A DNA stretch of 64,000 bases from Isoetes taiwanensis. Taxonomy: Eukaryota > Streptophyta > Lycopodiopsida > Isoetales > Isoetaceae. The stretch is from contig JAJEKV010000011.1 in the NCBI GenBank assembly GCA_021234155.1, positions 12,625,255-12,689,254 on the forward strand, in the 5' to 3' direction. The notes beneath the pieces were generated by a model. It searched no databases, had not been told where the DNA came from, and worked only from the letters and a program-made list of their open reading frames with translations. The translations under genes were made by a program, and so were the position numbers. Each line of letters begins with the position of its first letter. Within the stretch, counting starts at the first letter, position 1. Of this stretch, positions 1 through 12,748 are shown one piece after another.

Positions 1-1241
1 CTGCTCTAGGAGTCAAAACCGCCTCCCAGGACTGGCCCGAGAGAATGGCACCATTAGTTTCCCTTGATTCGAAAGCAGTTCCAAGAGGGATGGTCGAACT
101 CGTGTCGAGGAGCAACTCATGGATCAGGGGTATGTAGTCGATTTAATGGTCTAAACCGCTTTCCACCATTGTATCAAGAGGGTTTAGCCTATTAAATCGC
201 CTTTAGCAGCTATCTAGATCTCTAGATGAGTAGATACCGGACTCTAACTAAAGAACCTAACTCTATGATATAGATTAGATCTATGTTCTTTAGTTCTTCC
301 CGTGATGTATATGGATGATGTATCTCTGTGAACTCCTTGTATTGGGAAGGGGGTAGAGACTTCAAGCTTGGTAGTAGATGCTCCTAGATTAGCCTCTCTA
401 GCACACCATAGATTCGCCTGTGGTACAAGAACCACACCCGGGTTGTGGGTGAAGGGGCCGAGATCGGGCTAAGAAGGAGGTTCGTGTTCTCGACTCTTGA
501 ACGATCCCTCCGGTGTGTAAGGCCCACCGGGGGGATCATTGTGACTAGGTCTAATGGCTTACCACCGAAAGTGTGGGTAAGGCATGGGCTCGACACCCGT
601 GAAGTGGTGTTCATGACTTTCCAAAGGGGTTCAATCGAATACGGGCAAAGGGCCCTCTAGTCACCTTGAGTCAAGATGTAGATCTCTCGAGGGAGTGATC
701 CCTACCTGCCCCATCGAACTGGGATGATGACCCCTGTGAGTAGCCCTTTGGCTATGCATCCGGCGGCTACAATCAGTCCCGACACTTTTTCAGCCTACTC
801 GCAAAGTGTGCAATGTGGGAGGGGCGGATGGAGTGGACAACCCTATGCCATGTTCCTTATGCCAGCCCAAATCCATTGCCATGAATTCATGCCTCGCAAT
901 GAACTCGGAGACCCAAGCCGCCGGGCATCCCTTTGAGTCTGAGCCTTGGGTAGGATTCCCTATGTGATGTGCTGATCTTTGTCTATGCAGATATGTGGAG
1001 GACCATCCTTCGTGATGGTCATATGATGTTGATGTATGTACTACTGACATGTATGTTCACGCTTCCGCAGCTAGGTAGGCCCTGAGGGAGACAGGGTAAA
1101 GGACCCCTTCATTCTTCCCACTGGAACTCTTCAAGGTTGCAGTGATACGTGGAGGGCCCTATATTAGCATGGAGCTGGTATGGGGGATGAACTCCTGTTT
1201 GTATACGGTGAGTGCACCGTATATGAGTAGGGGACGTCACA
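1..1241 (+). repeat. 5' LTR (partial) of the 1-11422 element
   Basis: It aligns along its whole length with about 10207-11422. The last 240 bp are nearly identical between copies. The first kilobase differs mostly by 1-3-base indels and substitutions at CG, CAG, CTG or CCGG-like sites. It ends ...GACGTCACA directly before the primer-binding site. Confidence 0.92.
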
Positions 1242-1242
1242 G

Positions 1243-1254
1243 TGGTATCAGAGC
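1243..1254 (+). other. Primer-binding site, initiator tRNA-Met
   Basis: TGGTATCAGAGC lies one base after the end of the 5' LTR. It is the classic complement of the 3' end of plant initiator tRNA-Met and marks the start of minus-strand DNA synthesis. Confidence 0.93.
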
Positions 1255-1329
1255 AATGTTCTTGGAGACCAAGAGCAAAGCACTGGCCATGCTCCCAGTA
1301 GTACTAACTTGATAGGATCCTCGAACCTC

Positions 1330-1975
1330 GAAAAGTGGGAAATTTTTTTCTCATTTTTGTAGTTTATGCTAAGCTCGTAACATTTTTGTAGTTTATGCTA
1401 AGCTAGTAACAGTTAAGTGGATTGGAATTTAATATTAGCACAGTTAGGTGAATTGGAACTTAATAAAACTAAACAGAATGAGCCCAGTTAGGTGAATTGG
1501 AACTTAATAAAACTAAACAGAATGAGCCAGGTAAGGTGGTCTCACAGCTCGCGCCTGGTTCAATAACTAAACTTTCTCACAGCTCGCGCCTGGTTCAATA
1601 ACTAAACTTTCAGAATGAGCCCAGTTAGGTGAATTGGAACTTAATAAAACTAAACAGAATGAGCCTAAACAGAATGAGCCCAGTTAGGTGAATTGGAACT
1701 TAATAAAACTAAAACGAATGAGCCGGGTAAGGTGGTCTCACGGCTACCGGTTCAATAACTAAACTTTCTCCACATTTACCGGTTCAATAACTAAACTTTC
1801 GAAATGAGCCCAGTTAGGTGAATTGGGACTTAATAAACCTAAACAGAATGAGCCAGGTAAGGTGGTCTCACAGCTCGCGCCTGGTTCAATAACTAAACTT
1901 TCTCACAGCTCGCGCCTGGTTCAATTAAACTTTCTCACAGCTCGCGCCTGGTTCAATAACTAAACTTTAGTTTTG
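1330..1975. repeat. Tandem/interspersed short repeats just after the primer-binding site
   Basis: Two motifs alternate in many copies: a ~43-bp unit beginning CAGTTAGGTGAATTGG (near 1439, 1484, 1621, 1679, 1810) and a ~35-bp unit containing CAGCTCGCGCCTGGTTCAAT (near 1545, 1575, 1875, 1910, 1940). The block ends in an A/T-rich stretch. The position is where LTR elements usually carry leader or packaging sequence. No coding potential is visible. Confidence 0.8.
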
Positions 1976-2042
1976 CGAAAAGTTATAAAATTTAAAAAAG
2001 TAGCTTGGTAGAATCTTAGCCTAGGATCTAGCTAGACTAGTC

Positions 2043-2152
2043 AGGATTCCCGCGGTAGCGAGAATTGAACCTCCCACCCACAGGGTTGAACCTCATCTTA
2101 AAAGGATTCCCGCGGTAGCGAGAATTGAACCTCCCACCCACAGGGTTGAACC
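2043..2152. repeat. 61-bp direct repeat, two copies
   Basis: A block starting GGATTCCCGCGGTAGCGAGA and ending CAGGGTTGAACC occurs at about 2043 and again at about 2104, almost identical. A short C-run follows the second copy. Confidence 0.8.
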
Positions 2153-2159
2153 CCCCCAA

Positions 2160-5100
2160 ACCCCCCCGTGCCAACCACTGAGGGCGGGCATCGTTTGCAT
2201 TTGAATTATAATTCTTAATTAGATTTAAGCTTTAATAATGTTAGATAATATTAATGGCTAAGCCTTAGATTTAGAACCAAGGCCCTTAAGCTAGATAGAG
2301 ACAACATCTCGATAGACACCAGGACTCCGATCGACATGATGCGCACCAAACAGACCGCTTGACTTTCTCGACAAGGCGAAACAGCCAGAGGCCAAGGAGG
2401 CCGAAGGAAACAAGAAGAGGAGAGAACAGAACGAGAGCGGGAGGCCAAGGCTCAAAAAGCAAAGCAGAGCGCGTAAGCTGGTCCAACATTTTGAAGACTC
2501 AACACTGCTACTTCATGGGTTTGTAACCCTCATGAGGGAAGGCATGTAATTAGCTAGTCTAATTAAGGGAGATCCCCAGTAGATATGTTGTAAATAATCA
2601 ATAATTTTGTTAGTACATGATAATTTTGAGTAGTTTATGTGTCAAATCTTGCTTAATTAGGACGAGTTAGCAAGTAGTAGTTTTTATTTTAGTAAAATAG
2701 GATACTCTCGCAAAAGTGTGATGTCTCATGTTCGCCTTGTCAAGAAACTAAAGTTTAGTTTTTGAAAAGGCGCAACCTCGTGAGACCTTCATACCTAGAC
2801 CATGTCCAAACTAGACCAAAACACCTCCAAATTGACCAAGTAAGGGGTCCATTCTGCCTAACTCGATGAGACTAGCATGATTTGACCCTTAGATCACCCA
2901 AATTGGACACGTTTAACCCAATTTACAGTTAATGTCTCACAGCCGCGCTACCGGTCAAAGAACTAAACTTTAGTTTTTGAGCAGGGCGCAACCTGTGAGA
3001 CCTCCAAACTTTGAACCTCCATAACTTGAGCTACAGAGCTCCAAATCGTCTGAAAATTGTTGCAATAGGACCATTAGATAGCCCAAATTGACCAAAATTG
3101 CCCAAACCCTTGAATTGTTTTTCCAAACTGTAGTTTGTTTGTAGATAGAAGCCTACCCCATTAGTAGCTCGCAAGTAGTATTGCTCTCAGCCAAGCTGAT
3201 ACCTTACTCCTAGATAGAAGTGCCCAAGAACACCCCTTTGTTATAGTCATCTAGACCTCAAAGATAGCAACCCAAGTCCAACCGCTTGGTACATCACCTC
3301 TCGCCATGCCAAAGGCATAAACCTTGACCCTAATTCTCGTGTCCTTCTAATAGAGTTTGACTTATATAGCCGCCACATTGACACTCCCTATTGCCAGGAT
3401 ACCTAGAAAGAAGCTAGAGTCTAGAACCGCCCAAGCCGCTCCATGTGTAGAGATTGGACTCCCCCAAACCAACTTTGTTAGGACCTTAGGGTATGCCTCA
3501 AACATCATGGAGGTTTTGCAAAACAACCCTCATTTCATGCCATACCACACGCCCTAATATCCATAGACTTGTAGATTATAGATATGTCTCCAGTAATGCT
3601 GCTCGAGCCACCTTGCTTGCTTATAGAACCCAGAATGTTGTAGGAGAGCCCTTCAAGTAGACCTTCGACTCTAGGAAATACGAGCGTTGCTTTCGAAGTA
3701 CGGGGCCAGAGCCACAGAAGAGCTTGAGGCGCAACTCCTTGAAGACATCAAGGTCCCAAAATGATGTACGCATGCATAAGGAGAGGAGACCGAAAAAAGG
3801 CAGACCCAAGAGAGGGAAGCACAACGACAAACACCTCAACCGACAAACGAGTAGAACAGACACCACCGCCTATCATCAATCTTCATCAAATGGGAAGAAT
3901 AATTGGTAACCAACGGCATCAAGAATTTTCTAGGTGTCAACCTCACGGCTACCACGACGAGGTCACATCAGAAGAGGATCTCGACGCCTTTCACCAACTC
4001 GACGCCCACGAAGTTTCAAAATGGAAGAATGCAAGGCAAAGAAAATACAAAAAGTGCAGAACACGTTAGACATCGATGCCGCTAGCATCACGAGCTAGGG
4101 TCAAGGCATAATCTTCGCCGAGGGAGAAGTCATGGCAACACAGAGCCGCATAAAAACCGGAGGGAAGACAACCACGACATTGCAACCCAAAGAGCTCAAG
4201 CGAATGTCATGCAACGCCAACGAAAGGAGTAACCAAGCTAGGCAACCACAAAGCACCTAGTAAGGCTGACCAAGATGAGCTTCTAGCTCCCTTGCACCAG
4301 CCAGGAGACCACGAGGGAGGAGACGATATCGTGGAACATCTCCAACTTGAAGGCCTATATCAGCATTAGGGGCAAGATCAAGGAGGAGAATATTCTCATG
4401 GCGAACAAAGAATTCGGGACCCGTAAACACCTAGAAACCAAAGGAAGGACGACCTTACTACGCCGCCCAAGGAGTGCGAGATTCGAATGGATAGGACCCA
4501 AAGGACGGAGGAGACGACCTAGCCAACGATACAAATCATGCAAAGGCGACCGAAGGAGCCATGGTAGGGACAATAGAGATGACCACACTTCCGTGCACGG
4601 AGAGGCACCTCGAATGAAGCAAAGCCCAAGCAACAGAATCGCACTCGAAATTCAACCCGCGGAGGAATGCCAATGCCCGCCCACCCCACCATGATCTCGT
4701 GAGCTCAAGACATCCAAGAATGCCCAACCGCAACAGCTAGGTGATCCTACTCAAGCGACCAATGGCACCGACACATCGGCAACCCCGCAATGACACACCG
4801 CATGTAGGGACGTTGAGCGTCACCGCATTCCTCACGCACGAATATACACATTAAGGAGGAGCATCTTTCTCAAGGGATCACATCAACGAACACTCTTCGC
4901 GAATCGGGCGGACGAGCTCGGATCGTACATGAAGCTCAACAATAGTAGCAAAGATCTCAAAGGAATCCCGAGTCAACCGTAACAAAGAAGATGCAAAGAA
5001 AACCAAAGGGTCAAATGCGATAGGAGGAGGGGAAACCCTAAAGGAGTATAAACAATTAAGTAGATCTTCGTAGTTGTTTTGAAAAAGTCGATGAATTAAA

Positions 5101-8100
5101 ATCCCAATGTAAATGCGATATGTCTATTGTATATCTCGGGTGCTCACAGATAAAGGGAGAAACATGAGTTTAGAGTCATGTTTTACTTGATTTAGCTTTT
5201 AGATCAGAAGCTCCTTCACTTGACTACCAAAAGAGGAAGCATAGAAGCACAACTATAGCCCAAGATCAAAATGGAAGAGCAAGTACGAGGGAGAAACGAA
5301 CGGAGGCCAAGCAAACCTTCGACTCCAAACACTTCCTAAGTGGCCTGAAGTAGAAGACAACTCGTCCACCCAATGTCGAATAAGAGATAATACCGGTCAT
5401 GTCAAGATCATCACGCACCAGACATCGCCGACGCAACACTACATCTTGTGGCAGCAGCAACACTTGACGAACTTATGACACGAAAGTGGCCTCAACAATA
5501 GAAGGAGGAACGCCCACATCAACGAGCCAACTAAGAAGACAACATCTCGACGACCATAATTCCACCTTGTGGTAATATAGGGAATGCGCTATGACACGGG
5601 ATTAGATGGAGATGCACTTACAAAAGGCACCGCGACGAGGAGATATGCCTTCAACAACTAGGTGATGGCTTCGTCAGTACTCCTACCAAGAATTAGAAGA
5701 GAAGAAGCCGATCATATCTCCGACATGTGGCACGCCAAACGCCCAAGGTAGAAGCATTCGACACCTTAACGACAAGGATAGCAACTAAAGCACCTTCGCA
5801 AAAAGAGAGTTCAAGATAATAGCCGTGCTATTCAATGACAAGAGCATATCTAAGGCGGTACTTCTTCAACTCAAGGGTCAAGCCGCTGCAGATATAAGGA
5901 TCCATCATCCCGACAACATCGCCAGGGAGAAGAGCCATGAAGCTTTACTTGCCGCAGAGGCCGACATGCATAGAGAGACAAAGGTCAAGAATCGAAAGCC
6001 GGAGAAGTGCTAGCAACCGACTTCTTCCACGAGCTCCCTAGAGGCAACAGGAGGATCAAAACCGACGAGCACAATCAAAGTCACCGAGGGTACCTCAAGA
6101 CAAGAAGACGGCATAGCAATCACCGAAACGTGACATCCAAGCCATGTGATTGAGGGGATCAAACAAGGAAGATTGGAAGCTCGATGGAGAAGCAATTAGG
6201 TGAGACGAGTCGATGACTTGCACACGGACTTGCATGCAACTTGGTGAACCCAAGGATGGACGATTCAAAGAACAACTGCAGAAGAGAACAACTCCAGAGG
6301 AGTATAGCCAAAGGAATCGCAAGAGACAAACCTCAAGAGACGCCTCCAAATAGCTCCAAGTATCATGAAGGAGGAACAATTACCGCCCGAGAACAGGATC
6401 AGGAAGCAGACTGAAATGTCCAAGCATCAACGACAAGCACACCTTTAGTTGGAATGTGATGCAAAGCGTGTTGTGCCATAGCCGACAAACATCGGAGGGC
6501 CCAAGCATATCAACAAGTTACCCCGGAGTATGAGCTGACGTACAAATAGAAGGATATAGATCATCAACACCATTGCGCCGGGAGGAACACTGATGACATT
6601 GCCAAGGAGTAGGTGTGCAACTTGAAGGGAGGCACAAGGGAGACCTAATAGCTCTAGTAGTAATTCTAACTATGTAAGCTATATGTTTTGCATGTATAGT
6701 TCCCTTGTTATTCCTTCCCTCCCATAGCGTAACAGATCAAAGGAAGAGATGTCATGCAAGTTGCAGGGGTGAAGCAATCAACACGATAACGACAAGAGGA
6801 CTCGACATATGAGACATCGATGGAGTCGAAGACATCGACAGAGTCGTCTTTTAGCTGCCAAGACAAAAAAAAGTTCAAGATGAAAGATCTTTTTCAACGG
6901 CGCCACCTTCAGGCTTTTGAAAAGCGGCATGGAAGATTTCAAGTGATCAACTACACCATCAAGCAATGCGAGGCTTCTAACGAACAAAGTCAACCTCTAC
7001 ATCAAAGAGGAGCCACCGTCAAGGAGACTGAAGTATCGAGCGACTCGGAAGAACGTTACCTTGCTACTTCAAGCAGGCAACGAGTGGATGAGCTTCTAGC
7101 AAGCTCAAGCATCTAAGGCCATGGGGCCTAGTAGGTTAATGTATGGACGGTAACATCCATATTGGGATTAGAAGGCATTTCCAGATATTCTGGCTAAAGG
7201 ATTGCCCCAATATTGAGCTAAGCGTCAAGGATTGGGAAGGAAATGCATAGGAGTAACTATAATTATACACGATTGTTAACAGACATCCAACGTATTGAAA
7301 CCACTTGGTGAGATTGATCTCCTCGCTAAGAAGGAATCATTACTAGGATAATTGTTAACCATGTATAAATCTAGTACCTCCAAAGAATAATCCAACCGAA
7401 AGAAAAGAAGTAATCTAACAAGTCCGGCCAACTTGTTACGATGACATCAATTCGATTGGTAGGAATATTCCAAGAGCTAAATAACTAAGAAAGGGGAATC
7501 TCTAGAATATAAAAGAATAATACATGTAAGGTACATCTAAAATAAGAATTATAGTAATCAAATAGTCTTTTGAGACAAAAGGAATTGTCATGATGACAAA
7601 ACCTTGTGGTTTAGAATCGTTCTAACTAAGTAGGTAACCCATAGCTATATTGAAATAAATAATAACATAATATGTGTATCCATCTTAGATGGTTATATAT
7701 GTTAGCTAAGGCTAGTAAATTAATGTGCTAAGTAAGAAGCATATAACCTCTTAAGGGGAGAGAATAGATATGATGTTGTGTACAACGTCATTGAAGGGGT
7801 GCAGGACCATTTTCTTTTTTTGAAGAAAGTGGGAGGGCTCAATCTTATGATTGAACGTACTTGCATCGAATTGATTGACCCATAGAATAGAGTTCACTCC
7901 GGCAATGGCCGAAGCGAATAGAGCGCAAGATAGATAGATAGATAGCTCAGGAGGTCTTCAACGTGCGAGACTGACGCAGTAGCTATCTACACCAATGAAG
8001 TGGAGCAAAAACTATGGGAGCAATGCAACGACCAAGTCATCTCCAAATTACTCGACCGCTCAATGGGTGGATGCATTCTAGCCTAGGTAAGGCGCACGAT

Positions 8101-8780
8101 GCATTATAAGCTTTAATGTGTCTTATAAATAAGTTAAATATAGATCCTAATAATTGCATGGAATTACTGTACGTATATGTATCATACGGAAATAAGTTAA
8201 ATAACAACGATAATGTGAGGTAGCATGTTAATTAATCCTTCGCAAGGATGCAATTCCTTCCAAGGATAGCCATATGACCTTGGGGTCCTTATAAAAATAG
8301 ATAGAGAATAGAATTCAAATATACTTAAGTGCATCTTAGGGATATACTTCCAAGGGTAATGCATAACCCAAGGAAGAGAATAAGCACATCTAATTCTTGT
8401 GTATGATAATTAAAACCTTGTCTATGTAACAATAGGTCTAAATCAGGGTTATTGTTCAAATAATCGCGATCTAAAAGTCGTTAAATATTGCAAAGCTTAG
8501 AGTAAATATAATTGTACTATCGGAAGTAATGTATCCGATACTATGATAATGTTAATTCATAAATATTACCGTAGGGTAATTATGTTAATCACATGCATTA
8601 ACCGAGCCAAAAAAAATCGGCTCGGGCATGTCGCTTTGTGTGTAGATTAAATGCTTGTATAGTTAAGATTAATCCACGATGCAACCTATGCTAGGTAGGG
8701 GTTGCATGCGTTGTTACCGGCGATGATGAGACCACTACGGTGATCTCTAGGGAGTGGTGTAATGTCAATGTAGGCATGAC
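2160..8780. other. Internal region of the LARD-like element, no supported gene
   Basis: About 6.6 kb with only short, unrelated ORFs on both strands. The stretch 3700-7100 is purine-rich and frame-broken, and may be the wreck of a gag-like ORF, but I recognise no zinc knuckle, protease, RT or integrase motif. A repeated inverted motif built on AACTAAACTTTAGTTTTTG occurs near 2745 and 2960. A short GATA repeat lies at about 7929-7947. Confidence 0.6.
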
Positions 8781-9250
8781 CGCCGTTTCGCTTGGACGAG
8801 TGGAAGGTAGATTAGAAAGTCTACTTACGTCCCACTAAGTAGACGACCTCGAGAGAAAGGAGGTCATTCAGAATGCATTGATAGGAAAGGCACCTTTAGC
8901 CCCATATATGCTTTGATAGGAGGAAGCTATCCTTCACGCCCCCACGCTGGAAGGATATCCTCCACGCCGGGCAACTAGAGGTGTAGGCATGAGCGCATAT
9001 AGGCATATAGGCCGCCTCCACGGCCATAATGGAAGATTCACCCTCTTCCCACGCCGGAGATTAGCCATGCATCCATGTAGATAGGTGGGTGGTCACCATA
9101 TAACCAAAATTTTATTAATAATTAAAATAGTAATAACGTGGGGTCGAATTCGCAGCCAATAGAGCGCCCCCGGAGGGCAAGGAGGTCGAAGTTATTTAGA
9201 AAACTTGCAACACAAATTTAGTCATAATGTGTTGCAAGGGATGAAGAGTA
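8776..9250 (+). other. 3' non-coding block shared with the chromovirus
   Basis: From GAGTGGAAGGTAGATTAG onward this stretch aligns with 25108-25560. Shared landmarks in the same order are the inverted repeat around AGTCTACTT/AAGTAGAC, GGAGGTCATT, GCATTGATAGGAAA, CTATCCTTCA, TCCTCCACGCCG, GGTGTAGGCATGAG, CTCCACGGCCA, ACGCCGGAGA and the AATGTGTTG motif. The alignment begins exactly at the last codons of the chromovirus pol ORF. Confidence 0.85.
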
Positions 9251-9610
9251 CCTTAGAAGTGTAAATTTTGTATGAAATTGATAAACTTTGATAAACTTAA
9301 ATGTTGTGTTAAGTAAGGTTAATAATTACCTATGAGATTAAGTTATGAAGTGATAAGTTAATTGGGTAATGAAATAGTACAAGAATGTCTTAAACATTAC
9401 CTTAGAGTAATTCTAATAATTAAGATAGTAAGTATGTAATTATAGATATTGTAAAATTAATGCAGGACTTTAAGGTCGAGGACTTGCAACACAAGTTTTG
9501 TTGGAATGTGTTGCAAGGAATGAAGAGTACCTTAAATAATAATTGTATATGAAAGTGTTAAATTGTGATAAACTAAATGTTATAATAACGAGGACTAATA
9601 AGTACCCCCG
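9180..9610. repeat. Direct repeat in the 3' non-coding region
   Basis: Two ~130-bp copies, about 9180-9330 and 9470-9606. Each contains ACTTGCAACACAA, AATGTGTTGCAAGG, ATGAAGAGTACCTTA and GATAAACT in the same order. A single related copy is found in the chromovirus at about 25510. Confidence 0.75.
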
Positions 9611-9800
9611 CTTAATAGAAGTTACTGAATTGACAAGTTATTTGATAATGTAATGGCGTAATAATAATTTAAAAATATTACCTTAAGGTAATCTTAATAA
9701 ATGTGTAAGTATAATAGTAGTATATCGTGATGCATCGGGTTGATTGCGGGTTAGAAGATTCCAAGGTGGGGAGACCCACGATGTCGCGACAAAGATCATT

Positions 9801-9813
9801 TCAAGGTGGAGAA
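9801..9813 (+). other. Polypurine tract
   Basis: TCAAGGTGGAGAA lies immediately upstream of the TGTGACG start of the 3' LTR. It is a typical plus-strand primer position and composition for plant LTR elements. Confidence 0.8.
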
Positions 9814-11422
9814 TGTGACGTTCCAAAGACAAGATAATCACGGTCCCGTGACGATATCGCATCGTCTTGTCACGCCGCATTACCGCCCACTCCAACCGAC
9901 GCGGTACGCGACGTAGCCAGTGAGTAGCCCTAGGGGCAACTTGCTAGGTATGTGCATTTCTTATTAATGTGCACATGCACATTTATTAAGGTGCACACAT
10001 TTCCATGTGGGCACATTTAGGTGCACACATTTCCATGTAGGCACATTTGGCCACCTAGCCATTAAAGGCAAGTGGGCCCATTTCCAATTATCCCACATGC
10101 CTAAAGGGATAATTGGAAACCCTAAGCCCCAACCCTTGCCTATTTAAGTAGAAGAACCCTAACTTGCCCATTTTCGTTCCTAGGGTTTTAGAGCTCTGCT
10201 TTTGGTCGCTCTAGGAGTCAAACCGCCTCCCGGACTGCCCCGAGAGAATGGCACCATTAGTTTCCCTTGATTCGAAAGCAGCTCAAGAGGGATGGTCGAA
10301 CTCAGTCGAGGAGCAACTCATGGATCGGGGATGTAGTCGATTTAATGGTCTAAACCGTTTTCCGGTCATTGTATCGATGGGTTTAGCCTATTAAATCGCC
10401 TTTAGCAGCTATCTAGATCTCTAGATGAGTAGATACCAGACTCTAACTAAAGAACCTAACTCTATGATATAGATTAGATCTATGTTCTTTAGTTCTTCTG
10501 TGATGTATATGGATGATGTATCTCTGTGAACTCCTTGTATTGGGAAGGGGGGTAGAGACTTCAAGCTTGGTAGTAGATGCTCCTAGATTAGCCTCTCTAG
10601 CACACCATAGATTCGCCTGGTACAAGAACCACACCTGGTTTGTGGGTGAAGGGGCCGACCGGGCTAAGAAGGAGGTTCGTGTTCGACTCTTGAACGATCC
10701 CTCCGGTGTGTAAGGCCTCACAGGGGATCATTGTGACTAGGTCTAATGGCTTACCACCGAGTGTGGGTAAGGCATGGGCTCGACACCTGAAGTGGTGTTC
10801 ATGACTTTCCGGTGGGTTCAAATCGAATACGGGCAAAGGCCCTCTAGTCACCTTGAGTCAGCATGTAGATCTCTCGAGGGGAGTGATCCCTACCGCCCCA
10901 TCGGAACCGGGATGATGACCCCGTGAGTAGCCCTTTGGCTATGCATCCCACTGGCTACAATCAGTCCCGACACTTTTCAGCCTTACTCGCAAAGTGTGCA
11001 CAGAGGGGCTGGATGGAGTGGACAACCCTATGCCATGTTCTTATGCCGGCCAAATCCATTGCCATGAATTCTCGCCGCAATGAACTCGGAGACCCAAGCC
11101 GCCACCATCCCTTTGAGTCCGAGCCTTGGGTAGGATTCCCTATGTGATGTGCTGATCTTTGTCTATGCAGATATGTGGAGGACCATCCTTCATGATGGTC
11201 ATATGATGTTGATGTATGTACTACTGACATGTATGTTCACGCTTCCGCAGCTAGGTAGGCCCTGAGGGAGACAGGGTAAAGGACCCCTTCATTCTTCCCA
11301 CTGGAACTCTTCAAGGTTGCAGTGATACGTGGAGGGCCCTATATTAGCATGGAGCTGGTATGGGGGGATGAACTCCTGTTTGTATACGGTGAGTGCACCG
11401 TATATGAGTAGGGGACGTCACA
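9814..11422 (+). repeat. 3' LTR of the LARD-like element (1609 bp)
   Basis: It starts TGTGACG and ends CGTCACA, with inverted terminal bases TG...CA. A TATTTAAG box at 10141-10148 is a reasonable core promoter. It is related to the minus-strand solo LTR at 15717-17312. Confidence 0.92.
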
Positions 11423-11448
11423 TTGCCTGAGAGTAGTGAGCTGGCGAG

Positions 11449-12078
11449 TTGAAGAATAGGAGAGACAGGTTTAGAATTGAGGAGGTCAGTTGGGGTGCTG
11501 CAGAGCCTGGATGTTTTAGCGTGCTAATTAGTGGACAGGGTAGATATGATAGTGGTGATAGCCTTGGGTTAGCTCCAAGATGCTATGATGGAGGCGGATT
11601 GCCTGTGAATGAGCAAGAGGGCAGCTTTGTAAGTAGAGAGCTATCAGTGCTCTATGAATATCGTGGCCCATTTGTTCACATTAATTTTAATAAAAACTTT
11701 AAATGTCATTAGGTAATACTCGTCATATTGTCATAGTACTGGCTATACAGGTTTCCCCCTAGCAACAAATAGCCACTAGTCGTGGAGTTGTTTATCTATA
11801 TCAATAGTTATACGAAGAGGGAACTATCCCACATCATGGGAATGCCAATGTGCGTTGTATGTAATTATAATTCTATGAACTACATTAATGCCATATTCTT
11901 CTGGTTTTTATAGGAAGCAGTGGAGGAGATGAACCAAGCCCTAGACGAGGACGCAGGGCGAGGGGTCGACGAGGGAGCGTCTCACTTTGGTGGAGAGCCA
12001 TCTAATCACGACCCTGAAGCTGAGCGTCCTCAAACCACTTACTCGGATGACTACTCCACCGAGTCTGACAGAGATTAG
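11449..12078 (+). pseudogene. 3' exons of a transposon gene, interrupted upstream by the LTR element
   Basis: An open segment to 11628 ends at a strong donor (TTT then GTAAGT at 11629). A TATAG acceptor at 11911-11913 opens a second exon, 11914-12078, ending in TAG. Both exons join in phase 0. The joined C-terminus is acidic and hydrophilic: EAVEEMNQALDEDAG at the start of exon 2 and DDYSTESDRD at its end. The placement next to CACTA subterminal repeats suggests the tail of a CACTA transposase or accessory protein. I see no catalytic domain, since that would lie 5' of the LTR insertion, so the function is inferred from position only. Confidence 0.5.
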
Positions 12079-12258
12079 CTCTAGGCTAAGAGGGTGGATA
12101 CTCCCCTTAACGAGTCTTTTGTGATTATTTAAAAATATAAATACAATACACGATTTTCAAATTAAAAAAAAAAGGTGACATGCCTTTTGCCTCTTGTACA
12201 TCATATTGTAATTATCTAAGCAAAACATTTATATTTTTTTTTTTAATTCTTTTTACAG

Positions 12259-12740
12259 GACGTCGCATGCGACGTCTACATTTTTTTATTCCATGTGGAT
12301 TTTTATTACACGTGGATTTTTTATTACACGTGGATTTTTTCAATTTTTGCGTGACGTCGCATGCGACGTCTAGTTTTTTTATTCCACGTGGCTTTTTTAA
12401 TTACATGTGGATTTTTTATTACACGTGGCTTTTTTTTATCTGACGTGGAATTTATATTACACGTGGATATTATATTCCACGTGGATTTTTTATTCCACGT
12501 CAATTTTTATAAATAGTACACGTGGCTGCGACGTCTAATATACGTCGCATGCGACGTCTATGTCACTGTATTCGTCACGTATGCGTCACGTATATGTCAC
12601 ATCTGTATACGTCGCATGCGACGCGCATCGCATGCGACGTGTCTCTAGCGACGTCTGTGTCACATCTGTATCATGTGGTCAGACGTCGCATGGACGTGAC
12701 CCAGACGTCGCTACAGACGTCGCTAAATGCCCTTTCTCCT
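12259..12740. repeat. Palindromic subterminal repeats (GACGTC-GCATGC-GACGTC)
   Basis: The perfect 18-bp palindrome GACGTCGCATGCGACGTC occurs at 12259-12276 and 12353-12370. A one-base variant lies at 12541-12558, and broken forms near 12609, 12630, 12682 and 12703. Between 12290 and 12510 there are about eight ACGTGG or CCACGTGG motifs separated by T-rich spacers. Such arrays are normally transposase-binding sites at CACTA ends. Confidence 0.8.
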
Positions 12741-12748
12741 GTTGGGTG

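Larger units (their letters stand above)
1..11422 (+). mobile_element. Large non-autonomous LTR retrotransposon (LARD-like), 5' end cut by window edge
   Basis: Two copies of one long sequence flank an 8.57-kb internal region: 1-1241 (5' LTR, truncated by the window) and 9814-11422 (3' LTR, 1609 bp). The LTR begins TGTGACG and ends CGTCACA. An initiator-Met primer-binding site follows the 5' LTR and a purine-rich tract precedes the 3' LTR. The internal region has no ORF above about 115 codons and no recognisable gag, protease, RT or integrase motif. Its last kilobase matches the 3' non-coding part of the chromovirus at 22009-25667, and it keeps a DEWKVD-stop remnant at about 8776-8793, aligned with that element's GEWKVD-stop. 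I infer a deletion or replacement derivative mobilised by chromovirus proteins. The TSD cannot be checked because the left flank is outside the window. Confidence 0.88.
11423..12748 (+). mobile_element. Right-hand remnant of a CACTA (En/Spm-type) DNA transposon
   Basis: Two coding exons are followed by a dense block of short subterminal repeats, then an end reading GCTAAATGCCCTTTCTCCTG plus GTTGGGTG. Read on the other strand this resembles the canonical plant CACTA terminus (CACTACAGGAG...GGGC followed by AGCGACG repeats), with the last bases altered. The left part of the transposon lies beyond the LTR retrotransposon that inserted at 11422 and outside the window. Confidence 0.65.

Noticed and set aside
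2043-2150. The 61-bp repeat read on the minus strand contains GGTTCAATTCTCGC, like a tRNA T-arm
   Set aside because: No acceptor, D or anticodon stem can be built around it and the T-stem does not pair.
3724-4694. Short plus-strand ORFs in the LARD-like element as genes
   Set aside because: They are up to 115 codons in purine-rich sequence, overlap one another in several frames and show no recognisable domain.
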